The notes: generated by a model not told the origin, from the sequence alone. A DNA stretch of 64,000 nucleotides from Streptomyces sp. Je 1-79 (GCF_025195125.1 NZ_JAMGSL010000013.1:1-64000); one strand, 5' to 3'. Shown: positions 25,678-36,889, counted from the first letter of the stretch. Numbers and translations: made by a program.

Positions 25678-27420
25678 CTAAACCCAGGTGTCGAGCCACA
25701 TCCGATTACGCCACTGATCCAGCGGAATCGACGTTCCCGTGTACAGCGGCCAGAAATAGATGAAGTTCCACACGATGAGAAGAACGAGAACTCCCGCCCC
25801 CACCGCCCCGAAAGTCCGCCGCCTTTCCGAGGAACCGGCCGGGCCGATGATCGCGCCGATCATCATCGTCACCGCCAGACACAGGAACGGCACGAACACC
25901 ACCGCGTAGAAAAGGAAAATCGTGCGTTCCTGATACAGGAACCACGGCAGCCAGCCCGCCGCGATCCCGCACGCGACGGCGCCCGCTCGCCAGTCCCGGC
26001 GGAAGGCCCAGCGCCACAGGACGTACAGGATCGCGAAACAGGCCGCCCACCACAGCAGCGGAGTCCCCAGGGCCAGGACCTCCTGCGCGCACTTCTCCGT
26101 CGCCGTCGCCGGGCAGCCTCCCCGGCCGGGGGCCGGGGACTCGTAGAAGTACGAGACCGGGCGGCCCAGGACGATCCAGCTCCACGGGTTCGACTCGTAC
26201 GTGTGCGGCGAGTTCAGCCCCACGTGGAACGTGTAGACCTCGCTCTCGTAGTGCCACAGACTGCGCAGCCAGTCCGGCAGCCAGGACCAGAGGCCGCCGC
26301 CGTTCACCTTGTCCTGCTCGCTCGCCCAGTTGCGGAAGTACCCCTTGTCCGTGACGATCCAGCCCGTCCACGACGCCACGTAGGTGACGATCGCGACCGG
26401 CACCACCGAGACGAAGGCGGGGAGCAGGTCACGCCTGATCACCGCGGCGTACGGGCGGAACGCGCCGGCCGTACGACGGGCGCCCACGTCCCACAGGACC
26501 GTGAGGAGCCCGAAGGCCACCATCACGTAAAGGCCGTTCCACTTGGTCGCCGCCGCGAGCCCCAGGGACACGCCCGCCGCCAAGCGCCACGGCCGCCAGC
26601 CGAGCCGCAGCGTCTCCGCGACGTCCGCGTCCGGCCGCAGCACGCCCTCCCCGTCCTCCGGGAGCGCCGCCGCGAGCCGCCGCCGCGACCAGTCCCGGTC
26701 GACGACCAGACAGCCGAAGGAGGCCAGCACGAAGAACATCAGGACCTGGTCGAGCAGCGCCGTCCGGCTCATCACGAAGTGCAGGCCGTCCACCGCGAGC
26801 AGCAGCCCCGCCAGACACCCAAGGAACGTGGAGCGGAACAGCCGCCGCCCGATCCGGCACAGCATCAGCACGGAGAGCGTGCCGAGCAGCGCCACCATGA
26901 ACCGCCAGCCGAACGGCTCGAATCCGATGAGCTTCTCACCGAGCCCGATGACCCACTTGCCCATCGGCGGATGGACGACATAGCCCGGGTCCGTCGGGAC
27001 CAGCACCGAGTCGGGGTCGCTGAGGATCGTCTTGTCGATGTCCTTCGGCCACGCCCCCTCGTACCCCTGGTTGATCAGCGCCCAGGAGTCCTTCGCGTAG
27101 TACGTCTCGTCGAATATCACCGCGTGCGGCTTGCCCAGGTTCCAGAACCGCAGCACCCCGGCGAGCAGCGCGACCAGCAGCGGACCGCCCCAGGCGGCCA
27201 GCCGCCACACCCTCTCCCCGGCTCCCGCCGAGATCCCGAGCAGGGACCACATCCGCTGCGAGGGACGGGTGTACGGCGGTACGAGACGCTCCCGCAGCCC
27301 GGGTCCGGCGGCGCGGCCGACGGGGGGTGCGTAGCCGAAGCGCCGCAGACGCTGCTGCCACGACGGGGGCTCTTCCACGGCGCGCTGACCCTGCAGGGTC
27401 TCGGGTGCGGTACTGGTCAC
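25678..27420 (-). CDS. pmt: Protein O-mannosyltransferase (PMT/GT39 family)
   Basis: The 580-residue polytopic membrane protein transfers mannose from polyprenyl-phosphate-mannose to Ser/Thr of exported proteins. It has about ten helices and the conserved first extracytoplasmic loop FDETYYAKDSW with the catalytic acidic pair, then VHPPMGKW, MSRTALLDQ and AAATKWNGLY, as in actinobacterial Pmt. GTG 27420 is chosen because the preceding frame is Ser/Arg-rich and runs into the rsmI promoter region. It is divergent from rsmI, as in other Streptomyces. In S. coelicolor, Pmt is needed for phage phiC31 infection. Confidence 0.93.
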   Translation of the reverse strand: MTSTAPETLQGQRAVEEPPSWQQRLRRFGYAPPVGRAAGPGLRERLVPPYTRPSQRMWSLLGISAGAGERVWRLAAWGGPLLVALLAGVLRFWNLGKPHAVIFDETYYAKDSWALINQGYEGAWPKDIDKTILSDPDSVLVPTDPGYVVHPPMGKWVIGLGEKLIGFEPFGWRFMVALLGTLSVLMLCRIGRRLFRSTFLGCLAGLLLAVDGLHFVMSRTALLDQVLMFFVLASFGCLVVDRDWSRRRLAAALPEDGEGVLRPDADVAETLRLGWRPWRLAAGVSLGLAAATKWNGLYVMVAFGLLTVLWDVGARRTAGAFRPYAAVIRRDLLPAFVSVVPVAIVTYVASWTGWIVTDKGYFRNWASEQDKVNGGGLWSWLPDWLRSLWHYESEVYTFHVGLNSPHTYESNPWSWIVLGRPVSYFYESPAPGRGGCPATATEKCAQEVLALGTPLLWWAACFAILYVLWRWAFRRDWRAGAVACGIAAGWLPWFLYQERTIFLFYAVVFVPFLCLAVTMMIGAIIGPAGSSERRRTFGAVGAGVLVLLIVWNFIYFWPLYTGTSIPLDQWRNRMWLDTWV

Positions 27421-27481
27421 CGCGCCATCGTAGGGAACGCTCCTGTGCGAGTCGCCTGTCCGGGCTGCGAGGATGACCCAT

Positions 27482-28360
27482 GTGACAGGAACGCTGGTAC
27501 TTGCAGGGACGCCCATCGGGGACATCGGGGACGCTCCGCCGCGGCTCGCGGCCGAGCTGGAGACCGCCGACATCGTCGCGGCGGAGGACACCCGGCGGCT
27601 GCGCGGCCTGACCCGGGCCCTCGGCGTGCACACCTCGGGCCGGGTCGTGTCGTACTTCGAGGGCAACGAGTCCGCCCGTACGCCCGAGCTGGTCGAGGCG
27701 CTCGTCGGCGGCGCGCGGGTCCTCCTCGTCACCGACGCGGGCATGCCGTCCGTCTCCGACCCCGGGTACCGGCTCGTCGCCGCCGCCGTGGAGCAGGACA
27801 TCAGGGTCACCGCCGTCCCCGGCCCCTCCGCCGTGCTGACCGCGCTCGCCCTGTCCGGGCTGCCCGTGGACCGCTTCTGCTTCGAGGGCTTCCTGCCCCG
27901 CAAGGCCGGGGAGCGGCTCGGCCGGCTCCGCGAGGTGGAGAAGGAGCGCAGGACCCTCGTCTACTTCGAGGCCCCGCACCGGCTCGACGACACGCTCGCC
28001 GCGATGGCCGAGGTCTTCGGCGCCGAGCGCCGTGCCGCCGTCTGCCGCGAGCTGACCAAGACGTACGAGGAGGTCAGGCGCGGCCCGCTCGGCGAGCTCG
28101 CCCAGTGGGCGAAGGACGGCGTACGGGGCGAGATCACCGTCGTCGTCGAGGGCGCCCCGGAGGAGGCGCCCGCCGAGCTCGACGCCGAGGAGCTGGTGCG
28201 CAGGGTGCGGGTGCGCGAGGAGGCGGGGGAGCGGCGCAAGGAGGCGATCGCGGCGGTCGCCGCCGAGGCGGGGCTGCCCAAGCGCGAGGTGTTCGATGCC
28301 GTCGTGGCGGCAAAGAACGCGGCTGTGACGGGCCCCGGAAAGGGTAAAGGGCTATCGTGA
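27482..28360 (+). CDS. rsmI: 16S rRNA C1402 2'-O-ribose methyltransferase RsmI
   Basis: This 292-residue tetrapyrrole-methylase-fold enzyme uses SAM to methylate ribose of C1402 in the ribosomal P site. It begins TGTLVLAGTPIGDIGDAPPR and carries AAEDTRRL, TDAGMPSVSDPG, GPSAVLTALALSGLP and the CRELTKTYEE motif, all diagnostic of RsmI. GTG 27482 fits the family start and lies nine bases after GAGG; ATG 27473 would add three residues. The C terminus adds a ~50-residue basic helical tail. Confidence 0.93.
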   Translation: MTGTLVLAGTPIGDIGDAPPRLAAELETADIVAAEDTRRLRGLTRALGVHTSGRVVSYFEGNESARTPELVEALVGGARVLLVTDAGMPSVSDPGYRLVAAAVEQDIRVTAVPGPSAVLTALALSGLPVDRFCFEGFLPRKAGERLGRLREVEKERRTLVYFEAPHRLDDTLAAMAEVFGAERRAAVCRELTKTYEEVRRGPLGELAQWAKDGVRGEITVVVEGAPEEAPAELDAEELVRRVRVREEAGERRKEAIAAVAAEAGLPKREVFDAVVAAKNAAVTGPGKGKGLS

Positions 28361-28410
28361 AAAGCAAAGCGAAACCCGCGCGGCGGGCCTCCTGAGGGCC
28401 TGAGAGCAAG

Positions 28411-28430
28411 GGAACGCCAAAGAGCGTTCC
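28411..28430 (+). terminator. Short hairpin after rsmI
   Basis: GGAACGC (28411-28417) pairs with GCGTTCC (28424-28430), followed by ATTGTT. The stem is only 7 bp, so it is a weak terminator candidate or a leader structure of the next gene. Confidence 0.45.
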
Positions 28431-28499
28431 ATTGTTCGTCCGGCGCTGATGCGCTCCGGCCCGAAAAGGCGTCCACTGGATCGGTGGAGAGGAGCTGGC

Positions 28500-28970
28500 A
28501 TGAGTGAGATCACCGGCACCGGCATATCCGTCGCCCATGAGGCGTACGCCTTCGCCTGCATGCGTTGCGGATACGGCTGGGAGCAGGCGTACGACATCGA
28601 GCACCACGTCGACGCCGCCGGCCATGAATTCGTCGTCTACAAGGCCGGTGGTGAGCGTGTCCCCTCACCGCTGTCCAGTCCGACCTGCATGAACTGCGGC
28701 GGACATGTCGTCCGCATCATGCGCGCGGGTCAGGTGTCCTCGGTCCTGAGCTCCTGGGAGCAGGCCTATCACCGCAGCGGCCCGGGAGCGCCGCACAGGC
28801 CGGCCACCCCGGCCGGACCGATCGGCCTGGCGGGGCCGATCGGGCAGGACCTGGAGCGCGAGGAGGGCCCGGCGACGAAGGAGGGGGACCTTCCCGGACC
28901 CGTGCACGTGACGGACGAGCCCCGGGGATGGCTGTCGGACCTCCTGAGCCGGTTCCGGCGCGAGCGCTGA
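28500..28970 (+). CDS. Zinc-ribbon-like hypothetical protein
   Basis: A 156-residue protein starts at ATG 28500 behind GGAGAGGAG. Two CxxC knuckles, CMRCGYGWEQ at residue ~20 and CMNCGG at ~62, could bind one zinc ion. The second half is Pro/Gly-rich and the end basic (DLLSRFRRER). It has no membrane segment. This looks like a conserved Streptomyces protein of unknown function; a role in nucleic acid or protein binding is only a guess. Confidence 0.75.
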   Translation: MSEITGTGISVAHEAYAFACMRCGYGWEQAYDIEHHVDAAGHEFVVYKAGGERVPSPLSSPTCMNCGGHVVRIMRAGQVSSVLSSWEQAYHRSGPGAPHRPATPAGPIGLAGPIGQDLEREEGPATKEGDLPGPVHVTDEPRGWLSDLLSRFRRER

Positions 28971-29042
28971 CCCCCCGCGGGCCGCCCGGCGCGAGCACCG
29001 GCCCTTCGCGGGTGAACTCATGGTCCTCGTACGATCGGGGCC

Positions 29043-29915
29043 ATGAGTTCGAAGGACGCCCCGCCGCCGCTGCCCGAGCCGCTCCTGGTTCCCGTGGCGG
29101 ATTCCCACACGCATCTGGACATGCAGTCCGGCACCGTCGAGGAGGCCCTCACCAAGGCCGCCGCCGTCGGGGTCACCACCGTCGTCCAGGTGGGCTGTGA
29201 CATCAAGGGCTCCCAGTGGGCCGCCGAGACGGCCGCCGCGCACGAGAACGTGCACGCCGCCGTCGCCCTGCACCCGAACGAGGCACCCCGGATCGTCCTC
29301 GGCGACCCTGGGGGAGGCGGGTCCCGCCAGGGCGCCCGCGAGGCGGGCGGGGACGCGGCGCTGGACGACGCGCTCGCCGAGATCGACCGCCTCGCCGCCC
29401 TGCCGTACGTCCGCGCCGTCGGCGAGACCGGGCTCGACTTCTTCCGTACCGGCCCCGAGGGCATGGCCGCCCAGGAGCGCTCCTTCCGCGCCCACATCGA
29501 GATGGCCAAGCGGCACGGCAAGGCACTGGTGATCCACGACCGCGAGGCCCACGCCGACGTCCTGCGGGTCCTCGACGAGGAGGGCGCCCCGGAGCGGACC
29601 GTCTTCCACTGCTACTCCGGCGACGCCGACATGGCCCGGATCTGCGCCGCCAAGGGCTACTTCATGTCCTTCGCGGGGAACATGACCTTCAAGAACGCGC
29701 AGCCGCTGCGCGACGCCCTCGCCGTCGCCCCGCTGGAGCTGGTCCTGGTCGAGACGGACGCCCCGTTCCTGACCCCGGCGCCGTACCGAGGACGGCCGAA
29801 CGCGCCGTACCTCATCCCCGTCACCGTCCGTGCGATGGCCGCCGTGCGCGGGATCGCGGAGGAGGAACTCTGCGAGGCGATCGCCGTGAACACGGCCCGC
29901 GCCTTCGATTACTGA
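29043..29915 (+). CDS. tatD: TatD-family metal-dependent hydrolase/DNase
   Basis: The 290-residue TIM-barrel hydrolase has the metal ligands of the family: SHTHLD near residue 24, the GETGLDFF glutamate, VIHDREA, FHCYSG and ETDAPFLTP. TatD proteins are 3'-5' DNases or phosphoesterases in the cytosol. A Gly-rich insertion (DPGGGGSRQGAREAGGDAA) around residues 87-108 is specific to this lineage. It lies just upstream of rpfB and ksgA, an order conserved in many actinobacteria. Confidence 0.92.
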   Translation: MSSKDAPPPLPEPLLVPVADSHTHLDMQSGTVEEALTKAAAVGVTTVVQVGCDIKGSQWAAETAAAHENVHAAVALHPNEAPRIVLGDPGGGGSRQGAREAGGDAALDDALAEIDRLAALPYVRAVGETGLDFFRTGPEGMAAQERSFRAHIEMAKRHGKALVIHDREAHADVLRVLDEEGAPERTVFHCYSGDADMARICAAKGYFMSFAGNMTFKNAQPLRDALAVAPLELVLVETDAPFLTPAPYRGRPNAPYLIPVTVRAMAAVRGIAEEELCEAIAVNTARAFDY

Positions 29916-29972
29916 TCCATAACGGTTACGTGTCGTAGCCGGGTCGTTCGGGAGAGTGACCGTCGTCGGGGC

Positions 29973-29978
29973 TAGGGT
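29973..29978 (+). promoter_or_regulatory. -10 box giving a probably leaderless rpfB transcript
   Basis: TAGGGT at 29973-29978 is a good Streptomyces -10 element. The rpfB GTG begins nine bases downstream, where transcription would start, and no Shine-Dalgarno is present. A convincing -35 box was not found. Confidence 0.5.
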
Positions 29979-29987
29979 CCCGGCCTC

Positions 29988-31274
29988 GTGAGCACTTCCC
30001 AGGGCAGTCACCGAGCCGGACGGCGGCCGACGACGGCCGGGCCCGTGCCGCTCCACGAGCAGCCGACGCAGGCAGCGGTGCTCGTACCGGGCCAGGTTCC
30101 GGGCCAGAGCCAGACCCGGAGCCAGGGCTCCCGCGCCGAGGCCCGGCGGGCCGCCCGACGCCGCAAGTCCGGGCCGGGCCCCGTCGCGAGCCTCCGGCGC
30201 ATCGTCCCGCAGGCGCTCGTCGTCGCCTTCCTGGCCGGCGGCACCAGCGCCTTCGTCGCCAACGACAAGGCGGTCCGGCTCTCCGTCGACGGCGTCCCGA
30301 GGACCCTGCACACCTTCGCCGACGACGTCGACGAACTGCTCGCGGACGAGGGGCTCGCCGTCGGCTCCCACGACATCGTCGCCCCCGGCCCCGGCGAGGC
30401 CCTGGCCAGCGGCGACGAGGTCGTCGTCCGCTACGGCAGGCCCGTCGCCCTCACCCTCGACGGGCAGCGCCGCCAGGTGTGGACCACGGCCAGGACCGTC
30501 GACGGCGCCCTGCGCCAGCTCGGGGTACGGGCCGAGGGCGCGTACCTCTCCGTCTCCCGCACGGCCCCCATCTCCCGCCGCGGCCTCGCCCTGGACGTCC
30601 GCACCGAGCGGACCGTCACCCTCCTCGCCGACGGCCGCGAGCGGACCCTGCGCACCAACGCCGCCACCGTCCGCGAGGCCGTCGAGGAGGCCGGGATCAC
30701 CCTCTCCGGGCAGGACACCACCTCCGTGCCGCCGGGCTCCTTCCCGCGCGACGGCCAGACGATCACCGTCCTGCGGATCACCGGCAGCCGGCAGGTCCGC
30801 GAGGAGCCGATCCCGTACACCGTCGAGCGGACCCGCGACCCAGGCCTCTTCGCGGGCACGGAGGTCGTCGAACGGCAGGGCGTCCAGGGCGTGCGCCGGG
30901 TCACGTACACCCTGCGGTCCGTCAACGGCGTCCGCCAGAAGCCCAGGAAGACCGGCGAGGAGGTGGTCAGGGAGCCCGTCACCCAGAAGGTCAGGGTCGG
31001 CACCCGGCCGCTGCCCACCTCGGTCGGGGGCGCGGACGGGCTCGACTGGGGGGCGCTCGCCGCCTGCGAGTCCGGCGGCCGGCCGAACGCCGTCGACCCC
31101 TCGGGCACATACGGCGGGCTCTACCAGTTCGACCCCGGGACCTGGCGCTCGCTCGGCGGCAGCGGCGTCGCCCAGGACGCGTCCGCCTCGGAGCAGACGT
31201 ACCGGGCGAAGAAGCTCTACGTGCAGCGCGGCGCCAGTCCCTGGCCGCACTGCGGCCGAAGGCTCCACCGGTGA
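29988..31274 (+). CDS. rpfB: Resuscitation-promoting factor RpfB
   Basis: The 428-residue cell-wall hydrolase has a basic cytoplasmic start, one membrane helix (residues ~68-90, VPQALVVAFLAGGTSAFV), three YabE/DUF348 repeats (~95-260), a G5 domain (~265-335, REEPIPYTVERTRDPGLF) and a C-terminal Rpf lysozyme-like domain (~345-428, LDWGALAACESGGRPNAVDP) containing the catalytic glutamate. It cleaves peptidoglycan to aid spore germination and growth resumption. Domain order matches Mycobacterium RpfB and its Streptomyces homologues. GTG 29988 appears leaderless. Confidence 0.94.
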   Translation: MSTSQGSHRAGRRPTTAGPVPLHEQPTQAAVLVPGQVPGQSQTRSQGSRAEARRAARRRKSGPGPVASLRRIVPQALVVAFLAGGTSAFVANDKAVRLSVDGVPRTLHTFADDVDELLADEGLAVGSHDIVAPGPGEALASGDEVVVRYGRPVALTLDGQRRQVWTTARTVDGALRQLGVRAEGAYLSVSRTAPISRRGLALDVRTERTVTLLADGRERTLRTNAATVREAVEEAGITLSGQDTTSVPPGSFPRDGQTITVLRITGSRQVREEPIPYTVERTRDPGLFAGTEVVERQGVQGVRRVTYTLRSVNGVRQKPRKTGEEVVREPVTQKVRVGTRPLPTSVGGADGLDWGALAACESGGRPNAVDPSGTYGGLYQFDPGTWRSLGGSGVAQDASASEQTYRAKKLYVQRGASPWPHCGRRLHR

Positions 31275-31278
31275 GCCG

Positions 31279-31284
31279 TAGGCT
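31279..31284 (+). promoter_or_regulatory. -10 box giving a probably leaderless ksgA transcript
   Basis: TAGGCT at 31279-31284, a consensus-like Streptomyces -10, ends six bases before the ksgA GTG at 31291. No ribosome-binding site lies between, so transcription probably starts at the initiation codon. Confidence 0.5.
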
Positions 31285-31290
31285 GTACCG

Positions 31291-32163
31291 GTGAGCACCA
31301 CCACCGGCCCCGAAGGCCCCGACGCCCTCCTCGGCCCCGCCGACATCCGTGAACTGGCCGCCGTCCTCGGCGTGCGCCCCACGAAGCAGAAGGGCCAGAA
31401 CTTCGTCATCGACGCCAACACGGTCCGGCGGATCGTCCGCACGGCCGAGGTGCGACCCGACGACGTGGTCGTGGAGGTGGGCCCCGGACTCGGCTCGCTG
31501 ACCCTGGCACTCCTGGAGGCCGCGGACCGGGTGACGGCCGTCGAGATCGACGACATCCTCGCGGGCGCGCTGCCGTCGACCATCGCCGCCCGGCTGCCCG
31601 CGAAGAAGGACCACTTCGCGCTGGTCCACTCCGACGCGATGGACGTCCAGGAGCTGCCCGGCCCCGCGCCGACGGCGCTCGTCGCGAACCTGCCGTACAA
31701 CGTGGCCGTGCCGGTCCTGCTGCACATGCTCGACCGCTTCCCGACGATCGAGCGGACGCTCGTGATGGTCCAGGCGGAGGTCGCGGACCGGCTGGCGGCC
31801 AAGCCCGGCAACAAGGTGTACGGCGTGCCGTCGGTCAAGGCGAACTGGTACGCCGAGGTGAAGCGGGCGGGCTCCATCGGCCGCAACGTCTTCTGGCCGG
31901 CGCCGAACGTCGACTCGGGTCTCGTCTCGCTGGTCCGCCGTACGGAGCCGGTGGCGACGACCGCGTCCAAGGCGGAGGTCTTCGCGGTCGTCGACGCGGC
32001 CTTCGCCCAGCGCCGCAAGACCCTGCGGGCCGCGCTCGCCGGCTGGGCGGGCTCGCCCGTCGCGGCGGAGGAGGCCCTGGTGAAGGCCGGGATCTCGCCG
32101 CAGGCGCGGGGCGAGTCGCTGACGGTGGAGGAGTTCGCGCGGATCGCGGAGGCCAAGGCGTGA
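31291..32163 (+). CDS. ksgA: 16S rRNA dimethyladenosine transferase KsgA/RsmA
   Basis: This 290-residue SAM-dependent enzyme dimethylates A1518 and A1519 of 16S rRNA during small-subunit maturation. It shows KQKGQNFVID, motif I VEVGPGLGSLTLALLE, the acidic VEIDD, the catalytic NLPYN, and FWPAPNVDSGLVSL. The stop overlaps the ispE start (GTGA at 32160), giving the ksgA-ispE pair seen across actinobacteria. Confidence 0.96.
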   Translation: MSTTTGPEGPDALLGPADIRELAAVLGVRPTKQKGQNFVIDANTVRRIVRTAEVRPDDVVVEVGPGLGSLTLALLEAADRVTAVEIDDILAGALPSTIAARLPAKKDHFALVHSDAMDVQELPGPAPTALVANLPYNVAVPVLLHMLDRFPTIERTLVMVQAEVADRLAAKPGNKVYGVPSVKANWYAEVKRAGSIGRNVFWPAPNVDSGLVSLVRRTEPVATTASKAEVFAVVDAAFAQRRKTLRAALAGWAGSPVAAEEALVKAGISPQARGESLTVEEFARIAEAKA

Positions 32164-33116
32164 GCGGGACGGGTACGGAGCACGGCGCGGTGCCCGCGGC
32201 CGGTGCGGGCCCGCGGGCCGGCCGGAGCGTCACCGTACGGGTGCCCGCCAAGGTCAACGTCCAGCTGGCGGTCGGCGGGGCGCGCCCCGACGGCTTCCAC
32301 GACCTGGCGAACGTCTTCCTCGCGGTGTCCCTGTACGACGAGGTCACGGCCACGCCCGCCGCCGAGCTGACGGTCACCTGCGAGGGCCCAGACGCCGACA
32401 AGGTCCCCCTGGACCGCACCAACCTGGCCGCACGCGCCGCCGAGCTGCTCGCCGCCCGGCACGGGATCTCCCCGGACGTCCACCTCCACATCGCCAAGGA
32501 CATCCCGGTCGCCGGCGGCATGGCGGGCGGCAGCGCGGACGGCGCGGGCGCGCTCCTCGCCTGCGACGCGCTGTGGGGCCTCGACTCCCCGCGCGCCGAC
32601 CTCCTGGAGATCTGCGCGGAGCTCGGCAGCGACGTGCCGTTCAGCCTGGTCGGCGGGGCGGCGCTCGGCGTCGGCCGCGGCGAGCGGCTGACGGAGCTCC
32701 CGGTCGGTGGCGGCTTCCACTGGGTGTTCGCCGTCGCCGACGGCGGGCTCTCGACCCCGGCCGTGTACGGCGAGTTCGACCGTCTCCACGAGGGCGTCAC
32801 CGTCCCCGAACCGGCCGCCTCCCCCGCGCTCCTGGACGCCCTGCGCACCGGTGACGCGACCGCCCTGGCCGGCGCCCTGGCGAACGACCTCCAGCCGGCG
32901 GCCGTCTCCCTGCGTCCGTCGCTGACGGCCACCCTGGAGGCCGGCGCGGCGGCGGGCGCCCTGGCGTCCCTCGTCTCGGGCTCCGGTCCGACGACGGCCT
33001 TCCTGGTGAAGGACGAGGACGCGGCCCGCGCGGTCGCCGACGCCCTGACCGCCTCCGGCACCTGCCGCACGGCCCGCGTGGCCACGTCTCCGGCACCGGG
33101 CGCGCGGGTCCTGTAG
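32160..33116 (+). CDS. ispE: 4-diphosphocytidyl-2-C-methyl-D-erythritol kinase IspE
   Basis: The 318-residue GHMP kinase phosphorylates CDP-methylerythritol in the MEP isoprenoid pathway. VRVPAKVNVQLAVGGARPDG opens the conserved part; the ATP-binding motif is PVAGGMAGGSADGAGAL; the third motif is SGSGPTTAFLV. GTG 32160 overlaps the ksgA stop and adds ~24 lineage-specific residues before the conserved start. Length is normal for the family. Confidence 0.95.
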   Translation: MSGTGTEHGAVPAAGAGPRAGRSVTVRVPAKVNVQLAVGGARPDGFHDLANVFLAVSLYDEVTATPAAELTVTCEGPDADKVPLDRTNLAARAAELLAARHGISPDVHLHIAKDIPVAGGMAGGSADGAGALLACDALWGLDSPRADLLEICAELGSDVPFSLVGGAALGVGRGERLTELPVGGGFHWVFAVADGGLSTPAVYGEFDRLHEGVTVPEPAASPALLDALRTGDATALAGALANDLQPAAVSLRPSLTATLEAGAAAGALASLVSGSGPTTAFLVKDEDAARAVADALTASGTCRTARVATSPAPGARVL

Positions 33117-33262
33117 CCCCTCGCCACCGCCGGGTCTCCTCGGCGCGGGCCGCCCCCGGGCCCGTCCGGAGGCTCCGTCATGCCTACCCCTACGCTGGTC
33201 CCTTCGGCGTGATGAGCCGGTGCGGTACGACGGATGCGGTACGACGGATCGGAGCGGTACGG

Positions 33263-34990
33263 ATGGCGGGGGCGAACGGCGCAGAGCTGGTCGGTGAGGT
33301 CCTGGGCGGGCGCTACCGCGTGACCGCGACGATCGGGCGCGGCGGGATGGGCGTGGTCGCCCGGGCCGTGGACCAGGTCCTCCACCGGGAGGTCGCCGTC
33401 AAGGTGCTGCGGGCCTACACCGACGCCTCCCCCGCCGAACTGGCCGACCTGCGCTCCCGGATGCAGCGGGAGGCGCAGGCCGCCGCCCGTGTCCGGCACA
33501 GCGGCGTGGTCACCGTGCACGACGTGGTCGAGGAGCGGGGGCTGCCGGTCATCGTCATGGAGCTGGTCGACGGCCCGTCCCTCGACGACGTGGTGACGGA
33601 ACGCGGACCGCTGGACCCGCGTGAGGTGGCCGCGATCGGCGCCAAGCTGATGGACGCCCTCTCGGCGGCGCACCAGGCCGGGGTACTCCACCGGGACGTC
33701 AAGCCCGGCAACGTGCTTCTCGAACGCTCGGGCCGGGTCGTGCTCACGGACTTCGGCATCGCCACGATGGAGGCCACCGACGGCGACGCCGTGGCCAAGC
33801 TGACCCAGAGCGGTCAGATCGTCGGCTCCCTCGACTACCTGCCGCCGGAGCGCGCGCAGGGCCGCGAACCGGGGCCCGCCTCCGACATCTGGTCGCTCGG
33901 CATGACGCTGTACGCGGCCGTGGAGGGCACGGCGCCCTTCCGCCGTACGTCGGCCTGGTCCACGCTGTCGGCGATCGTCACCGAGCCGCTGCCCGAGCCC
34001 CGCCGCTCGGGACCGCTCGCCCCGGTGCTGCGGGCGCTGATGGCCAAGGACCCGGCGCACAGGCCGGACGCCGCCCAGGCCCGCGCGATGCTGGAAGCGG
34101 TCGCAACGGGCGCGCCCCCGGCCCCGGCTCCCCACGCCGCACCGACCCCGGCCCCCGCCCCGGCCCCGGCGCCCCACCCCGCACCGGCCCCGCCCCAGGT
34201 CCAGGCCCAGGCCCAGGCACCCCACCCCGCGGCGCCCCCGGCCTTCGGCCCTCCGCCCGAGCCGTTCGCCCCGCAGCCGGGCACGGCGCCCGGCGCACCC
34301 GCAGGCCACGACCCCCGCGCCGAGGCCCCCACGGGAACCCTGCGCGGGCGGCGCCGCCGCACCCGTACCGTCGTCGCGGTCGCCGCCGCCACGGTCCTGA
34401 CCGGCGGCGGCATCGCCTACGCCCTGATGGACAAGGCCGCCCCCGACACGGGCGGCGCCTCGCAGGCGGCGGCCCCCGGGGCGAGCACCCCGGCCGACGG
34501 TGACATGTCCGGCACGGGCGGGCTCACCGACGCCCCGACCGCCCCGGGGGACCTGACGTCCATGACCCCCGACGGGACGCCGACCGGCACCCCCACGGAG
34601 AAGGACGAGCCCGGCGGGCCGACCCCCACGAAGACGCCCACCGCCGACGACAAGCCGGCCACCACGCCCTCGGCCCCGCCGAAGACCACCCCCAGCGCCA
34701 CCGTGAAGGAGCCCACCCCGGTCTCGACGGCCTGCACCGGCTGGGCGCACTCCAACCGCAGCGACGGCTACGGCTACCTGGCCGAGAACTCCCACCTCTA
34801 CACCGGCCCGTACGCGGAGTGCTCCTACGTGACGGCGGTCAAGGCCGACGTGAAGGTCTACTACCACTGCTACGTCACCAACGCCTACGGCAACACCTGG
34901 ATCTACGCCCGCATCCAGGGCACGGAGACCGAAGGCTGGCTCCACCGGGAGAAGGCCGACCGCGAGACCGGCAGCCTCGGCCGCTGCTAG
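33263..34990 (+). CDS. Membrane Ser/Thr protein kinase (PknB-type catalytic domain)
   Basis: This 575-residue protein has an N-terminal Hanks kinase (residues ~10-275) with GRGGMGVVARAVD, VAVKVL, HRDVKPGNVLLE and DFGIATME, then a Pro/Ala/Gln-rich linker, a membrane helix (TVVAVAAATVLTGGGIAYAL), a Thr/Pro-rich stalk and an outside SH3-like end (residues ~490-575, DVKVYYHCYVTNAYGNTWIY). It probably couples an extracellular signal to cytosolic phosphorylation. ATG 33263 is chosen for GGAG eight bases upstream; GTG 33209 would add 18 residues. TACGCT at 33191 is a possible -10 box. Confidence 0.92.
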   Translation: MAGANGAELVGEVLGGRYRVTATIGRGGMGVVARAVDQVLHREVAVKVLRAYTDASPAELADLRSRMQREAQAAARVRHSGVVTVHDVVEERGLPVIVMELVDGPSLDDVVTERGPLDPREVAAIGAKLMDALSAAHQAGVLHRDVKPGNVLLERSGRVVLTDFGIATMEATDGDAVAKLTQSGQIVGSLDYLPPERAQGREPGPASDIWSLGMTLYAAVEGTAPFRRTSAWSTLSAIVTEPLPEPRRSGPLAPVLRALMAKDPAHRPDAAQARAMLEAVATGAPPAPAPHAAPTPAPAPAPAPHPAPAPPQVQAQAQAPHPAAPPAFGPPPEPFAPQPGTAPGAPAGHDPRAEAPTGTLRGRRRRTRTVVAVAAATVLTGGGIAYALMDKAAPDTGGASQAAAPGASTPADGDMSGTGGLTDAPTAPGDLTSMTPDGTPTGTPTEKDEPGGPTPTKTPTADDKPATTPSAPPKTTPSATVKEPTPVSTACTGWAHSNRSDGYGYLAENSHLYTGPYAECSYVTAVKADVKVYYHCYVTNAYGNTWIYARIQGTETEGWLHREKADRETGSLGRC

Positions 34991-35083
34991 GGGGTGTCTC
35001 GGCCGGGGGATCACCGGACGTCGCCGCACCTGCCGGGCCGTCTACCCTTGGACGTCGATCCATCCCCCCGTACAGGAGTCAAA

Positions 35084-36889
<1,806 letters not shown>

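Noticed and set aside
29916..29987. A c-di-AMP (ydaO) riboswitch before rpfB, as known for some rpf genes.
   Set aside because: The gap is only 72 bases and the likely transcript start coincides with the start codon, leaving no room for the structure.
28665..32789. A 1374-codon open frame on the minus strand opposite tatD, rpfB, ksgA and ispE, and many similar long frames elsewhere.
   Set aside because: In very GC-rich DNA stop codons are rare, so antisense frames stay open. These lack family motifs, are Arg/Pro/Gly-rich, and lie over confidently identified genes.
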